A stretch of DNA of 64,000 nt from Bacteroidales bacterium UBA4893 (GTDB taxonomy: Bacteria > Bacteroidota > Bacteroidia > Bacteroidales > P3), in the NCBI GenBank assembly GCA_002399025.1, contig DHCV01000035.1, positions 2,506 through 66,505 of the forward strand, in the 5' to 3' direction. This document shows positions 36,897 through 46,757 of this stretch, piece after piece; positions within the stretch are counted from its first letter, which is position 1; each line of letters begins with the position of its first letter. Under the pieces are notes generated by a model. It searched no databases, was not told the DNA's origin, and saw only the letters and a program-made list of their open reading frames with translations. The position numbers and the translations under genes are program-made.

Positions 36897-37607
36897 ATGA
36901 CAAAGCTTAGTGTTAATATTAATAAGGTGGCAACTATAAGAAATGCAAGGGGAGGCAATAATCCAGATTTGATTAAGGTTGCTATGGATTGTGAACGTTT
37001 TGGGGCGGAGGGCATAACTGTGCATCCTCGTCCAGACGAAAGGCATATTCGTTATTCAGACGTTAGAAACTTAAAGCCTATTTTAACTACAGAGTTTAAT
37101 ATTGAGGGTAATCCTACTGATGATTTTATTCGATTGGTGGAGGAAATTAAGCCCGCTCAGGTTACTCTTGTTCCTGATGCTCACAATGTTTTAACCTCTA
37201 ATGCTGGTTGGAATACTATTAAAAATAAAGAATTTCTTTCTTCAGTTGTTGAAAGACTTAAGTCTTTTAGTAGGGTATCCATTTTTGTTGACCCTGAGGA
37301 AGAAATGGTTGCTGGGGCAAAGGCTTGTGGAGCTGACCGTGTTGAGCTTTATACTGAGAGTTATGCAAGAGGCTATTTAATTGACAGGCAAAAAGCTATT
37401 GAGCCATTTATTAAGGCTGCCAATGAAGCAAAACATCAAAACTTAGGTCTTAATGCTGGACATGATTTGGATTTGGACAACTTGGAGTTTTTCAAAAATA
37501 ATATTCCTAATCTTTTGGAGGTTTCCATTGGTCATGCTTTAATTTGCGATGCTCTGTATTACGGCTTGCAAAACACAATTCAAATGTACAAACGTTGTTT
37601 AAAATAA
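36897..37607 (+). CDS. pdxJ: Pyridoxine 5'-phosphate synthase
   Basis: A 236-residue TIM-barrel enzyme closing the pyridoxine ring from 1-deoxyxylulose 5-phosphate and 3-amino-2-oxopropyl phosphate. Motifs: LSVNINKVATIRNARGG, the catalytic TVHPRPDERHI, EFNIEGNP, LNAGHDLDLDNL and VSIGHALICDALYYG. The ATG at 36897 is chosen because the longer frame begins in the promoter. It is followed after 24 bases by the U32 peptidase gene. Confidence 0.94.
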   Translation: MTKLSVNINKVATIRNARGGNNPDLIKVAMDCERFGAEGITVHPRPDERHIRYSDVRNLKPILTTEFNIEGNPTDDFIRLVEEIKPAQVTLVPDAHNVLTSNAGWNTIKNKEFLSSVVERLKSFSRVSIFVDPEEEMVAGAKACGADRVELYTESYARGYLIDRQKAIEPFIKAANEAKHQNLGLNAGHDLDLDNLEFFKNNIPNLLEVSIGHALICDALYYGLQNTIQMYKRCLK

Positions 37608-37631
37608 AAATTCACTTTTAATTAAATTATA

Positions 37632-39518
37632 ATGGAGCATATTGAACTTCTTTCTCCTGCCAAAAACCTTGAGATTGGCATTGCAGCAATTGACTCTGGA
37701 GCTGATGCTGTTTATATTGGTGCCGATAGTTTTGGAGCAAGAGTTCAAGCAGGAAATAGCTTGGAGGATATTGCCTCTTTAGTTTCTTATGCTCATTTAT
37801 TTAATGCAAAGGTATATGTTACCATAAATACTATTCTTTTTGACAATGAGTTAGAAAAAGCTGAGGATTTAATTAAAAAGCTCTACGAAATTGAAGTTGA
37901 TGCAATAATTATTCAAGACTATGGTATTTTGGAAATAAGCCTTCCTCCAATACATATTCATTCAAGCACTCAAATGCATAATATTTCTAAGGAAAGGATT
38001 AAGTTCCTTAGTGATGTTGGTTTCAAGAGAGTTGTTTTGGCAAGAGAGCTTTCCATTGAGCAGATTAGAGAAATTCACAGCTTTGTTCCTGATATTGAAT
38101 TAGAATTTTTTGTTCATGGAGCTTTATGTAATGGACTTAGTGGTCAGTGCTATTTGAGCTATGAGATAACCAAACGTTCTGGCAATCGTGGGGAGTGTTC
38201 TCAAGCATGCAGAAGCAAGTACGACTTAGTTAACTCTCAAGGAAAGATTTTGATTAAAGACAAGCACCTCCTTTCTACAAAAGATTTTAATGCATCATCA
38301 CATATTCCAGAAATGATTGAGGCTGGAATTAGGAGCTTTAAAATTGAGGGGAGATTGAAAGAGATGGACTATGCTAAGAATGTTACAGCCTACTATTCAA
38401 GAGAGATTGATAAGTATATTTCTACTGGAAACAATAAAGAAAAATATTGCAGAAGCTCAATAGGTAAAACTGAAATTGGATTTGAGCCTGATGTTGAAAG
38501 AAGTTTTAATCGTGGATTTACAAGTTTTAATCTTCACGGCAAAAAAGATATTATTGGTAATTTAGATTCTGCAAAATCAATTGGGAAGTATTTAGGTAAA
38601 GTAAGCGATTTGAATAAGTCAGGAAGAGGAAAATTCTATTTTCAAGTTGACACCAAAGAAAGAATTTCAAATGGAGATGGTCTATGTTATATTAACATGG
38701 AAGGTAATATTGAAGGTTTTTTGGTTAATGGAGTTGAAGAAAACCCTTCTCAAGGCTTGGTTATGATATATCCAAACAAGAAACCAGACATTAGACTTCT
38801 AACAAAGATTTATCGCAACTTAGACACTCAGTTTACTAAACAAGTTCTAACTGACAAAACCAAAAGAAGAATAGGAGTAGATATTATTCTTAAAGAAACC
38901 TCTCAAGGATTTTCTCTACAAGCCATTGATGAACAAGGATTAAATGTTCAAGAAAAGATTATTATTGAAAAGCAGATTGCACATAAAGTTCAAGACTATG
39001 ATAAAAATCTTTTGAAGCAGATTGATAAGCTTGGAGATAGTATTTTCTATTTAAGAAGTTTTGAAAATAAATGTTCTGATAATTTTTTCTTTGCCTCTTC
39101 CCTACTTAATCAACATAGAAGAAATCTTATTGAAAAACTTTACGAGTTAAGACAAAAAGCATATAAGCCAACAAGAAAAGAGTTTGAAAAGAATGATGTT
39201 CCCTATCCTCAAAAAACACTTGACTTTAGAGCAAATGTCGTGAATGAGAAAGCAAGGCAGTTCTATTTAAGGCATAAGGTTGAGAGGGTTGAGTGTGGTT
39301 TGGAGAAAGATATGGGTGTAGGAAAAGAGAATGATTTTAATGAGGTTAATCTTATGCGAACAAAAAACTGTATTCGTTATGCCTTAGGGCAGTGTTTGAT
39401 TAGGGATAGGATTAGTGAGGATTTTAATCAAGAGTTGTTTTTGAGGGACAATAATAGGACGTATAGGCTTAATTTTGATTGTGAGAACTGTTTTATGGAC
39501 CTTATCTTATTAGATTAG
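37632..39518 (+). CDS. U32 family peptidase-like protein
   Basis: A 628-residue protein of the U32 collagenase-like family. The N-terminal TIM-barrel (LLSPAKNLEIGIAAIDSGAD ... YIGADSFGAR) and the cysteine cluster region LCNGLSGQCYLSYEITKRSG and GECSQACRSKYDL are characteristic; two more cysteines lie near the C-terminus (DCENCF). Several U32 members act in tRNA or rRNA hydroxylation (TrhP, RlhA) and use clustered cysteines, so an RNA-modifying role is as likely as proteolysis. Probably co-transcribed with pdxJ. Confidence 0.88.
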   Translation: MEHIELLSPAKNLEIGIAAIDSGADAVYIGADSFGARVQAGNSLEDIASLVSYAHLFNAKVYVTINTILFDNELEKAEDLIKKLYEIEVDAIIIQDYGILEISLPPIHIHSSTQMHNISKERIKFLSDVGFKRVVLARELSIEQIREIHSFVPDIELEFFVHGALCNGLSGQCYLSYEITKRSGNRGECSQACRSKYDLVNSQGKILIKDKHLLSTKDFNASSHIPEMIEAGIRSFKIEGRLKEMDYAKNVTAYYSREIDKYISTGNNKEKYCRSSIGKTEIGFEPDVERSFNRGFTSFNLHGKKDIIGNLDSAKSIGKYLGKVSDLNKSGRGKFYFQVDTKERISNGDGLCYINMEGNIEGFLVNGVEENPSQGLVMIYPNKKPDIRLLTKIYRNLDTQFTKQVLTDKTKRRIGVDIILKETSQGFSLQAIDEQGLNVQEKIIIEKQIAHKVQDYDKNLLKQIDKLGDSIFYLRSFENKCSDNFFFASSLLNQHRRNLIEKLYELRQKAYKPTRKEFEKNDVPYPQKTLDFRANVVNEKARQFYLRHKVERVECGLEKDMGVGKENDFNEVNLMRTKNCIRYALGQCLIRDRISEDFNQELFLRDNNRTYRLNFDCENCFMDLILLD

Positions 39519-39563
39519 GTCGTTTGCTTGTTTTTTTAATTGGTTTTATCTCTAAGACTTTAT

Positions 39564-39594
39564 TTGTCCATATTAAATTTAATTCCTAACTTTG
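39564..39594 (+). promoter_or_regulatory. Promoter of the sdhCAB operon
   Basis: TTG (39564-39566), 20 bases, TAACTTTG (39587-39594), 50 bases before sdhC. Confidence 0.8.
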
Positions 39595-39644
39595 CAACTC
39601 TATTTATTTTATGCAAATTTTATATTAACTAAAAGCAAAAATCT

Positions 39645-40511
39645 ATGAAACTAATACAGTTTGCCTCCATCACCAAAAAGATAGCTCTTGCAGCCTTTGG
39701 GTTGTTTTTGCTCTTGTTCTTGCCGGTGCATTTGGGAATTAACCTTTGTCTTTTGAGAGATGATGGTGGAGAGTGGTATAGAAATGCAAGTCATTTCATG
39801 GGAACAAACTACATTGTGAAAGTGTTTGAAATTGTACTTTTGGCAAGTGTGCTTCTGCATATTTGTCTTGCCATCTATCTTACAATTGAAAACTGGTTGG
39901 CTCGTCCGGTTCGCTACAAAGTAAGGACTAAGACCAAGACTCCTTTTATGTCGCGTTATATGATTTGGACAGGAGGTATTGTGGCTTGTTTTTTGGTTTT
40001 GCATTTTATCAATTTCTATTTTGTTAAGTTAGACTTGGTTGAGGGAAAGTATTCTGCAAGCATTGAGCAGGTTGATAAGCTATTCCAACAAAAGGCAATG
40101 AAGCTCCAGCAAGGTGAGCTAAACGAAAAGGAGCAGGCTGCTCTTATGGCACAATATCAGGCAATAAGCCAGATTTCTCCTGAGAAAATGGATAAGAGTC
40201 AGAAGAATATGGTGAATTTGACCAAAGAGGAAGTGATTCAATATTGTGGTGAGGACTTTAAGCATGTTGAACCTGATTTCTACACTATGAGTAAGGACTT
40301 GTTTGCCAACAAAACCTATTCATTGATATATTTAGTGGTTTTTGTTGTTTTGGGGTTCCATCTCTATCATGCCATCAATTCTTTGGCTCAAACCTTGGGG
40401 CTAAGTCATAGGAAGTATTCTCCAATAATTGATTGGGTTTCTATTTTCTATGCTGTTTTGGTTCCTCTTGGTTTTGCCATAATTCCTCTTTGGTTTATGT
40501 TTATGAATTAG
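39645..40511 (+). CDS. sdhC: Succinate dehydrogenase/fumarate reductase cytochrome b subunit, with an inserted loop
   Basis: A 288-residue B-type membrane anchor binding two hemes and menaquinone. Five membrane segments carry likely His ligands in FLPVHLGIN, NASHFMG, LLHICLAIY, VLHFINFYF and GFHLYHAINSLAQTLG. Residues about 130-205, between the third and fourth segments, form a charged, Gln/Glu/Lys-rich stretch (VDKLFQQKAMKLQQGELNEK) that is longer than I expect for this family, about 60-70 residues extra. First gene of sdhCAB. Confidence 0.88.
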   Translation: MKLIQFASITKKIALAAFGLFLLLFLPVHLGINLCLLRDDGGEWYRNASHFMGTNYIVKVFEIVLLASVLLHICLAIYLTIENWLARPVRYKVRTKTKTPFMSRYMIWTGGIVACFLVLHFINFYFVKLDLVEGKYSASIEQVDKLFQQKAMKLQQGELNEKEQAALMAQYQAISQISPEKMDKSQKNMVNLTKEEVIQYCGEDFKHVEPDFYTMSKDLFANKTYSLIYLVVFVVLGFHLYHAINSLAQTLGLSHRKYSPIIDWVSIFYAVLVPLGFAIIPLWFMFMN

Positions 40512-40559
40512 GGGCGAAAAGGGTTGAATGAATTTATTAATAAAATAATATACAAGGAT

Positions 40560-42500
40560 ATGAATACACTTGATTCCAAAATACCAGAAGGTCAGCTATC
40601 GGAAAAGTGGACAAAATATAAAGCAAGTCAAAAATTAGTTAACCCAGCAAACAAAAGAAAACTTGATGTTATTGTTGTGGGTACTGGTTTGGCTGGTTCA
40701 TCTGCAGCAGCTTCATTGGGAGCTTTGGGCTTTAATGTTAAAATATTCTGCATTTCCGATTCTCCTCGTAGAGCTCACTCAATTGCAGCTCAAGGAGGAA
40801 TAAATGCAGCTAAGAACTATCAAAACGACGGAGATAGCGTTGATAGACTTTTCTACGATACAATTAAAGGAGGAGACTATAGAGCAAGAGAAGCAAATGT
40901 TTATCGTTTGGCAGAGGTTTCAAATAGTATAATTGACCAATGTGTTGCTCAAGGAGTTCCTTTTGCAAGAGATTATTCAGGAATGTTGGATAACCGTTCC
41001 TTTGGAGGAGCACAAGTTAGTAGGACATTCTACGCTAAGGGCCAAACAGGACAACAACTTCTTCTTGGTGCCTATTCTGCACTTTCAAAAGAGATTAAGG
41101 CAGGCACTGTTGAGATGTATGAGAGAAGAGAGATGATGGATTTGGTTGTAGTTGATGGAAGGGCAAGAGGAATTATTACAAGAAATCTTCAAAATGGAGA
41201 AATTGAACGTTGGGGAGCACATGCAGTAGTTATTGCAACAGGAGGATATGGGAATGTTTATTTCCTTTCTACCAATGCTATGAATTGTAATGGTTCGGCT
41301 GCTGTTCAGTGCTATCATAAGGGGGCTTTCTTTGCTAATCCTTGCTTTGTGCAAATACATCCAACATGTATTCCTGTTAAGGGAGACTATCAATCAAAGC
41401 TTACCCTAATGTCGGAATCTTTGAGAAATGACGGAAGAATTTGGGTTCCAAAGAAGATTGAGGATGCTGTTGCAATAAGGGAAGGAAAACTTAAACCTAC
41501 AGAAATTACCGAAGAGGATAGGGACTACTACTTAGAAAGACGCTATCCTGCTTTTGGAAATCTTGTTCCGAGAGATATTGCTTCACGTGCTGCTAAGGAG
41601 AGATGCGATGCTGGATATGGTGTAGCTCCAAGCGGATACGGAGTTTACTTAGATTTCAAAACAGCCATTGAGCGTTTGGGAAGAGATAAGGTTGAGGCAC
41701 GTTATGGAAATCTATTCCAGATGTATGAGAAGATTGTTGATGTTGATCCTTACGAAAACCCAATGATGATTTATCCTGCTGTTCACTATACTATGGGAGG
41801 TTTGTGGGTAGATTATGAGCTTCAAACAACAATTCCAGGACTTTTTGCAACAGGAGAAGCCAATTTCTCCGACCATGGAGCCAATCGTTTGGGAGCTTCT
41901 GCACTTATGCAAGGATTAGCAGATGGTTATTTCGTTCTTCCATACACAATGCAAAACTATCTTTCTGACCAAATATATGAATCTAAGGTTTCAACCGAAA
42001 CAGAAGAATTTGTTGTTGCAGAAAAATCTGTTAAAGAAAAGCTTGAAAAGATAATGGCGATTAAGGGAGAAAAGACGGTTGACACATTACAAAGAGAACT
42101 TGGACACATTATGTGGGAATATGTAGGAATGGGTAGAAATGCACAAAACCTACAAAAAGCTATTCCAATGCTTGAGGATTTGAAAAAGGAATTTTGGTCA
42201 AATGTTAGAGTTACTGGAGATTTAACTTCCTTGAATCCTGAGCTTGAAAAGGCAGTACGTTTGGCTGACCACATTGAGCTTTCGCAAATTATTGCTAAGG
42301 ATGCTCTTCAAAGAGAGGAAAGTTGTGGTGGGCACTATAGAGAAGAGTTTGTTACCGAAGAGGGAGAAGCTAAGAGAAATGACCAAGACTTTATGTTTGT
42401 TGGAGTTTGGGAATATAAAGGAAAAGACCAAGAGCCAGTTATGCATAAAGAAGATTTAAAATACGAATTTATTAACGTTCAACAAAGAAATTACAAGTAA
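40560..42500 (+). CDS. sdhA: Succinate dehydrogenase/fumarate reductase flavoprotein subunit
   Basis: A 646-residue catalytic subunit interconverting succinate and fumarate. FAD-binding VIVVGTGLAGSSAAASLG (about 36-53), the flavin-attachment area RAHSIAAQGGINAAKN, and GANRLGASALMQGLADGY near residue 440 are present. The frame begins with a TTG at 40524, but the family normally starts close to DSKIPEGQLSEKW, and AAGGAT precedes ATG 40560, so I use that. The direction in vivo depends on electron acceptor; with nrfHA next door, fumarate reduction or succinate oxidation are both plausible. Confidence 0.94.
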   Translation: MNTLDSKIPEGQLSEKWTKYKASQKLVNPANKRKLDVIVVGTGLAGSSAAASLGALGFNVKIFCISDSPRRAHSIAAQGGINAAKNYQNDGDSVDRLFYDTIKGGDYRAREANVYRLAEVSNSIIDQCVAQGVPFARDYSGMLDNRSFGGAQVSRTFYAKGQTGQQLLLGAYSALSKEIKAGTVEMYERREMMDLVVVDGRARGIITRNLQNGEIERWGAHAVVIATGGYGNVYFLSTNAMNCNGSAAVQCYHKGAFFANPCFVQIHPTCIPVKGDYQSKLTLMSESLRNDGRIWVPKKIEDAVAIREGKLKPTEITEEDRDYYLERRYPAFGNLVPRDIASRAAKERCDAGYGVAPSGYGVYLDFKTAIERLGRDKVEARYGNLFQMYEKIVDVDPYENPMMIYPAVHYTMGGLWVDYELQTTIPGLFATGEANFSDHGANRLGASALMQGLADGYFVLPYTMQNYLSDQIYESKVSTETEEFVVAEKSVKEKLEKIMAIKGEKTVDTLQRELGHIMWEYVGMGRNAQNLQKAIPMLEDLKKEFWSNVRVTGDLTSLNPELEKAVRLADHIELSQIIAKDALQREESCGGHYREEFVTEEGEAKRNDQDFMFVGVWEYKGKDQEPVMHKEDLKYEFINVQQRNYK

Positions 42501-42501
42501 G

Positions 42502-43263
42502 ATGGATTTTACATTAAAAATATGGCGTCAAGAAAATAGAAAAGCTAAAGGACGTTTTGAAACATATAAAATAAGTAACATTTCTCCAGATTGTTCTTTC
42601 TTGGAAATGTTAGATATATTGAATGAGAGTCTTGTTGATAAGCTTTCGCACCCTATTTGTTTTGACCACGATTGCAGGGAAGGAATATGTGGAATGTGTG
42701 GTTTATATATTAACGGACATCCTCACGGACCAGACTCTGCAGTAACAACTTGTCAGTTACATATGCGTAAGTTTAGTGATGGAGAAACAATAACAATTGA
42801 GCCTTGGAGAGCTAAACCTTTCCCAATTATTAGAGACTTGATTGTTGATAGAACTGCTTTGGATAAAATTATTCAAGAAGGAGGATATGTTTCTGCAACC
42901 ACTGGAGGAGTACCTGATGGAAATGCAATTCTAATTTCAAAACATAAGGCAGACGAAGCTATGGATTCTGCTTCTTGTATAGGTTGTGGAGCTTGTGTTG
43001 CTGCTTGTAAGAATGCTTCAGCAATGCTATTTGTTTCTGCTAAGGTTTCTCAATTGGCACTATTGCCACAAGGAAAGCCTGAGGCAGCAATTAGAGTTCA
43101 GAATATGGTTGCTAAAATGGACGATTTGGGATTTGGAAACTGCACCAACACTTATGCTTGTGAAGCAGAATGTCCAAAACAAATTAAAAGATCAAATATT
43201 GCAAGAATGAACAGAGAGTTTATTTGTGCAAAAGTTGCCTCAGAAGAATCAACAAAAAGATAA
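42502..43263 (+). CDS. sdhB: Succinate dehydrogenase/fumarate reductase iron-sulfur subunit
   Basis: A 253-residue electron-transfer subunit. The [2Fe-2S] ligands lie in CFDHDCREGICGMCG and a later Cys (VTTCQ), the [4Fe-4S] cluster in SCIGCGACVAACK, and the [3Fe-4S] cluster in TNTYACEAECPKQI. It begins 1 base after the sdhA stop and ends at a strong terminator (43284-43317), so sdhCAB is a closed three-gene unit. Confidence 0.95.
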   Translation: MDFTLKIWRQENRKAKGRFETYKISNISPDCSFLEMLDILNESLVDKLSHPICFDHDCREGICGMCGLYINGHPHGPDSAVTTCQLHMRKFSDGETITIEPWRAKPFPIIRDLIVDRTALDKIIQEGGYVSATTGGVPDGNAILISKHKADEAMDSASCIGCGACVAACKNASAMLFVSAKVSQLALLPQGKPEAAIRVQNMVAKMDDLGFGNCTNTYACEAECPKQIKRSNIARMNREFICAKVASEESTKR

Positions 43264-43283
43264 CACAAAATAAATAGAATTTT

Positions 43284-43317
43284 ACCTCCTTTGTTTCTAC
43301 AGAGGAGGTTTTTTTTA
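43284..43317 (+). terminator. Rho-independent terminator of sdhCAB
   Basis: ACCTCCT (43284-43290) and AGGAGGT (43303-43309) form a 7-bp stem followed by eight or nine Ts. Confidence 0.88.
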
Positions 43318-43344
43318 TTCAAAAGAGATTTTTTTCAAAAAATA

Positions 43345-43376
43345 TTTGGAAAAACAGATTTTATTTCATTACTTTG
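43345..43376 (+). promoter_or_regulatory. Promoter of the nrf operon
   Basis: TTTG (43345-43348), 20 bases, TTACTTTG (43369-43376), close to TAnnTTTG; 26 bases before nrfH. Confidence 0.7.
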
Positions 43377-43402
43377 CCAAAATATTTAATTGAGACAAGG
43401 TT

Positions 43403-43981
43403 ATGAAGAAATTTTTAAGCTATTTCCCTGCCTGGTTAATAATTCCGCTTTTCGTTATTGGAGGGCTTATTGCAGGGCTTTCTTCCTATGCTGTCTATAT
43501 GTCGAGGTTCCATTCCTATCTATCTGATGATCCAGAAACATGTATTAACTGCCATATAATGGCTCCCTACTACGATACTTGGTCTCATAGTTCACATAGA
43601 AATTATGCCAATTGCAACGATTGTCATGTGCCTCACAACAATATTTTCAATAAATACTTTTTTAAAGCTAAAGATGGCTCATATCATTCTGCTGTATTTA
43701 CTTTTCATGCAGAACCTCAAGTTATTCGTCCAAGAAATGCAAGTTATAATGTTATAATGGATAATTGTATTCGTTGTCATGAGCATTTGAATACAGCATT
43801 GGTAAATACTGGAATGTTTAGTTATAACGACACAAAAAAAGGAATGGCTAAAGCTTGCTGGGATTGCCATACAAATGTTCCTCATACAAAAATTAGTAAT
43901 ATATCTTCCTCTCCTAACTCTCTTGCACCACTTCCCAAATCACCCGTTCCCGATTGGTTAAAAAATAAAACAAAAAAATAA
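43403..43981 (+). CDS. nrfH: Cytochrome c nitrite reductase small subunit NrfH
   Basis: A 192-residue membrane-anchored tetraheme cytochrome that takes electrons from menaquinol to NrfA. One N-terminal membrane segment (about 12-32) is followed by four CxxCH sites: CINCH, CNDCH, CIRCH and CWDCH. The periplasmic tail is Pro- and Ser-rich. It lies 4 bases before nrfA. Together they carry out nitrite reduction to ammonium in the periplasm. Confidence 0.94.
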   Translation: MKKFLSYFPAWLIIPLFVIGGLIAGLSSYAVYMSRFHSYLSDDPETCINCHIMAPYYDTWSHSSHRNYANCNDCHVPHNNIFNKYFFKAKDGSYHSAVFTFHAEPQVIRPRNASYNVIMDNCIRCHEHLNTALVNTGMFSYNDTKKGMAKACWDCHTNVPHTKISNISSSPNSLAPLPKSPVPDWLKNKTKK

Positions 43982-43985
43982 TATT

Positions 43986-45485
43986 ATGATTATGAAGAAA
44001 ATATCAGAAGCAATTAAGAAAAGACCAATTATAGGTTGGGCTATATTTGTTACTGTAATGGTAATCGTATTTCTTTTAGGATTATTGGCAGCCTCAATAA
44101 CCGAACGAAGGGCTGAAATTGCTACACTGTATAGCAATAAGAAGGTTGAGATTAAGGGTATTAATCCTCATTCTTCAGAGTGGGGCATAAACTATCCGAG
44201 GGAATATAATACTTGGCTTAAGACCAAGAATATGGATTTTCAAAGCAAGCATAATGGGAATATTAAGCAGGATGTTTTGGAACAAAGACCTGAAATGGTT
44301 GTACTTTGGGCTGGTTATGCTTTCTCTAAAGACTATACTGCTCCAAGAGGACATAATTATGCCATTGAAGATATTCATCATACACTTAGAACAGGAGTTC
44401 CAGAAACTGATACTGATGGACCTCAACCAGCAACTTGTTGGACTTGCAAAAGTCCAGATGTTCCAAGAGTTATGAATGAAATTGGTATTGAAAAGTTTTA
44501 TAATCAAAAATGGGGAGCATTGGGAAAAGAAATTGTTAATCCAATTGGTTGTGCAGATTGTCATGACCCAAAAACTATGGCTCTAACCATAACTCGTCCA
44601 GCACTTATTGAAGCATTTGCTCGTCAAAACAAGGATATTAAACACGCTACTCCTCAAGAAATGAGAACTCTTGCATGTGCACAATGCCATGTTGAGTATT
44701 ATTTCACAAAAGAAGGCAACTACCTAACCTTCCCTTGGGATAAGGGTATGAGTGTTGAAGCTATTGAAGAGTATTATGATAATAACAAATTCACCGATTG
44801 GACTCACGCTCTTAGTAAAGCACCAATGCTAAAGGCTCAACACCCCGATTATGAACTTTTCTCTGTTGGACCTCACGCTCAAAGAGGGTTATCTTGTGCC
44901 GATTGCCATATGCCTTATGTTTCTGAAGGAGGAATTAAATATTCAAACCATCAAGTTATGAGTCCTCTAAACAATATATCTTCAACTTGTCAAACATGCC
45001 ATAGAGATAGTGAGGAAAAGCTAATGGGTTATGTTTATGAATATCAAGACAAGGCAAATGAGATTAGAAACAGATTGGAAAAGGAACTTGCAAAGGCTCA
45101 TATTATGGCTAAGACGGCTTGGGATAAGGGTGCAAGCGAAAAGGAAATGACAGAGGTTTTGAAACTTCTTCGTCAAGCACAATGGCGTTGGGATTATGTT
45201 GTGGCTTCTCATGGCTCAACTTTCCATGCTCCTGTTGAGTCTCAAAGAATTTTAGCTCACAGCTTAGACAAAACAATGCAGGCACAGCTTAAAGTTCAAA
45301 AGGTATTGTTTAATTATGGAGTTAAGGACGTAAACCTTCCTGATATTACAACAAAAGCTAAGGCTCAAAAATATATTGGGCTTGATATGGCAAAAGAAAA
45401 TACTAATAAAGAAAACTGGATAAAAAATACTTTACCTAAATGGTTGGAAGATGCTAAAAAATCGGGGAAGCTATCAAAACTATAA
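43986..45485 (+). CDS. nrfA: Ammonia-forming cytochrome c nitrite reductase NrfA
   Basis: A 499-residue pentaheme enzyme reducing nitrite to ammonium with six electrons. The catalytic heme has the unusual CWTCK attachment site (about residues 153-157), with Lys as axial ligand; four ordinary sites follow: CADCH, CAQCH, CADCH and CQTCH. The conserved region SCADCHMPYV lies near the calcium/active-site area. An N-terminal membrane segment (about 14-36) suggests it stays anchored or has an uncleaved signal. The start is 43986 or ATG 43992. The maturation genes follow 36 bases downstream. Confidence 0.95.
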   Translation: MIMKKISEAIKKRPIIGWAIFVTVMVIVFLLGLLAASITERRAEIATLYSNKKVEIKGINPHSSEWGINYPREYNTWLKTKNMDFQSKHNGNIKQDVLEQRPEMVVLWAGYAFSKDYTAPRGHNYAIEDIHHTLRTGVPETDTDGPQPATCWTCKSPDVPRVMNEIGIEKFYNQKWGALGKEIVNPIGCADCHDPKTMALTITRPALIEAFARQNKDIKHATPQEMRTLACAQCHVEYYFTKEGNYLTFPWDKGMSVEAIEEYYDNNKFTDWTHALSKAPMLKAQHPDYELFSVGPHAQRGLSCADCHMPYVSEGGIKYSNHQVMSPLNNISSTCQTCHRDSEEKLMGYVYEYQDKANEIRNRLEKELAKAHIMAKTAWDKGASEKEMTEVLKLLRQAQWRWDYVVASHGSTFHAPVESQRILAHSLDKTMQAQLKVQKVLFNYGVKDVNLPDITTKAKAQKYIGLDMAKENTNKENWIKNTLPKWLEDAKKSGKLSKL

Positions 45486-45521
45486 TAACTAATAAAGACT
45501 AAAACAACCAATTAAATCATA

Positions 45522-46757
45522 ATGCATAACAAAAAAAGGATTTGGCAAATACCTTGGGGATATAGGGAAAGTATAGCAATTGTTTTGGGGATAGTTCTTG
45601 TGGGATTTATGCTACAAGCAACTATTGGGAAGTTTGATTTCTATCTTCTAAGCTTTCCTTTCAATCTCTACTTTGGAATCTTATCTTTAGCCTTTATTGT
45701 TTTATCTGTTTTCCTTAAAAGAAAAGCTTTCTTTATTTGGTTTACCTCTTTGTCTTTTTCTGTTTCACTTATTGGGGCTATAACCTTCCTTTCAATAATT
45801 ATGGGGCTAACAAAACAAGTTCCAATTATTGATAGAGCTAATATTTTTACTCTTCTGGGCTTTAATCAGATGACCTCCTCATGGGCATTTGTACTTATAT
45901 ATTTTCTTCTTTTGCTTTCACTTGGCTCTACCATTGCAAAAAGAAAACCTCGCCTAACAAAACAATACTTAGTTTTTATTCTAAATCATATTGGTCTTTG
46001 GTTGATTCTTTTCTTTGCTGGATTGGGTTATTCTGATTTAAACCGTTATATAATGTATGTTGAAATTGGAGAAACTCAGTGGAGAGTTTATGATAAAGAC
46101 TCTAAGGTTGTGGAACTTCCCATTGCAATACAGTTAAACAGTTTTACTATTGAGCAGTATATCCCTAAGCTTGCAGTGATTGATAAAAAAACTGGAGAAG
46201 TGTTGCCTAAGGACAAGCCTATATATTTTCAAATAGATACAAATTCTAAAGAAGAGTTTACTTTTAATGGTTATAAGATAAGGCTAAAGAACTACATTCA
46301 TAATGCTGTTCGCAGTAGCGATTCATCCTATAAGGAAGTGCCTATGAAGGCCTCTTGTCCTGCTGCCCTTGTTGAAATAAGGAATAATAATAAAGTAAAA
46401 TCTCATTGGATTTCTGCTGGCAACAAAATGCAAAGTCCAATGTTTATGGATATTGACTCCAATTTGGCTTTGGTTATGACTCCTTCGGAGCCTAAGAGTT
46501 TTATTTCTAATATTGAGGTTTACACTCAAGAGGGAGGATACTATAAGGAAGAAAACCTCAGAGTTAATCATCCTTTAAAGGCTGGCTCATGGAGAATTTA
46601 TCAATATGGATATGATAACAATATGGGTAAAATGTCCTCCTATTCAAGCTTTGAATTGGTTTATGACCCTTGGTTGAATATGGTTTACGTGGGAATTGGG
46701 CTTTTGGCATTAGGTTCTCTTTTATTAATAATATTCGGTAAAAACTATAAGAAATGA
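45522..46757 (+). CDS. Cytochrome c maturation protein, ResB/Ccs1-like
   Basis: A 411-residue membrane protein with four segments in the N-terminal third (about 15-175), a large periplasmic beta-rich domain, and a last membrane segment (about 385-405). This is the ResB/Ccs1 layout of system II cytochrome c assembly, which delivers apocytochrome and heme. It overlaps the ccsA gene by 4 bases (ATGA), and both follow nrfHA, so it is the split counterpart of the fused CcsBA-type NrfI of epsilonproteobacteria. It is shorter and more divergent than Gram-positive ResB. Confidence 0.82.
   Translation: MHNKKRIWQIPWGYRESIAIVLGIVLVGFMLQATIGKFDFYLLSFPFNLYFGILSLAFIVLSVFLKRKAFFIWFTSLSFSVSLIGAITFLSIIMGLTKQVPIIDRANIFTLLGFNQMTSSWAFVLIYFLLLLSLGSTIAKRKPRLTKQYLVFILNHIGLWLILFFAGLGYSDLNRYIMYVEIGETQWRVYDKDSKVVELPIAIQLNSFTIEQYIPKLAVIDKKTGEVLPKDKPIYFQIDTNSKEEFTFNGYKIRLKNYIHNAVRSSDSSYKEVPMKASCPAALVEIRNNNKVKSHWISAGNKMQSPMFMDIDSNLALVMTPSEPKSFISNIEVYTQEGGYYKEENLRVNHPLKAGSWRIYQYGYDNNMGKMSSYSSFELVYDPWLNMVYVGIGLLALGSLLLIIFGKNYKK

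Noticed and set aside
40524..40559. TTG start for SdhA
   Set aside because: Family proteins start near DSKIPEG; ATG 40560 has a better upstream AAGGAT.
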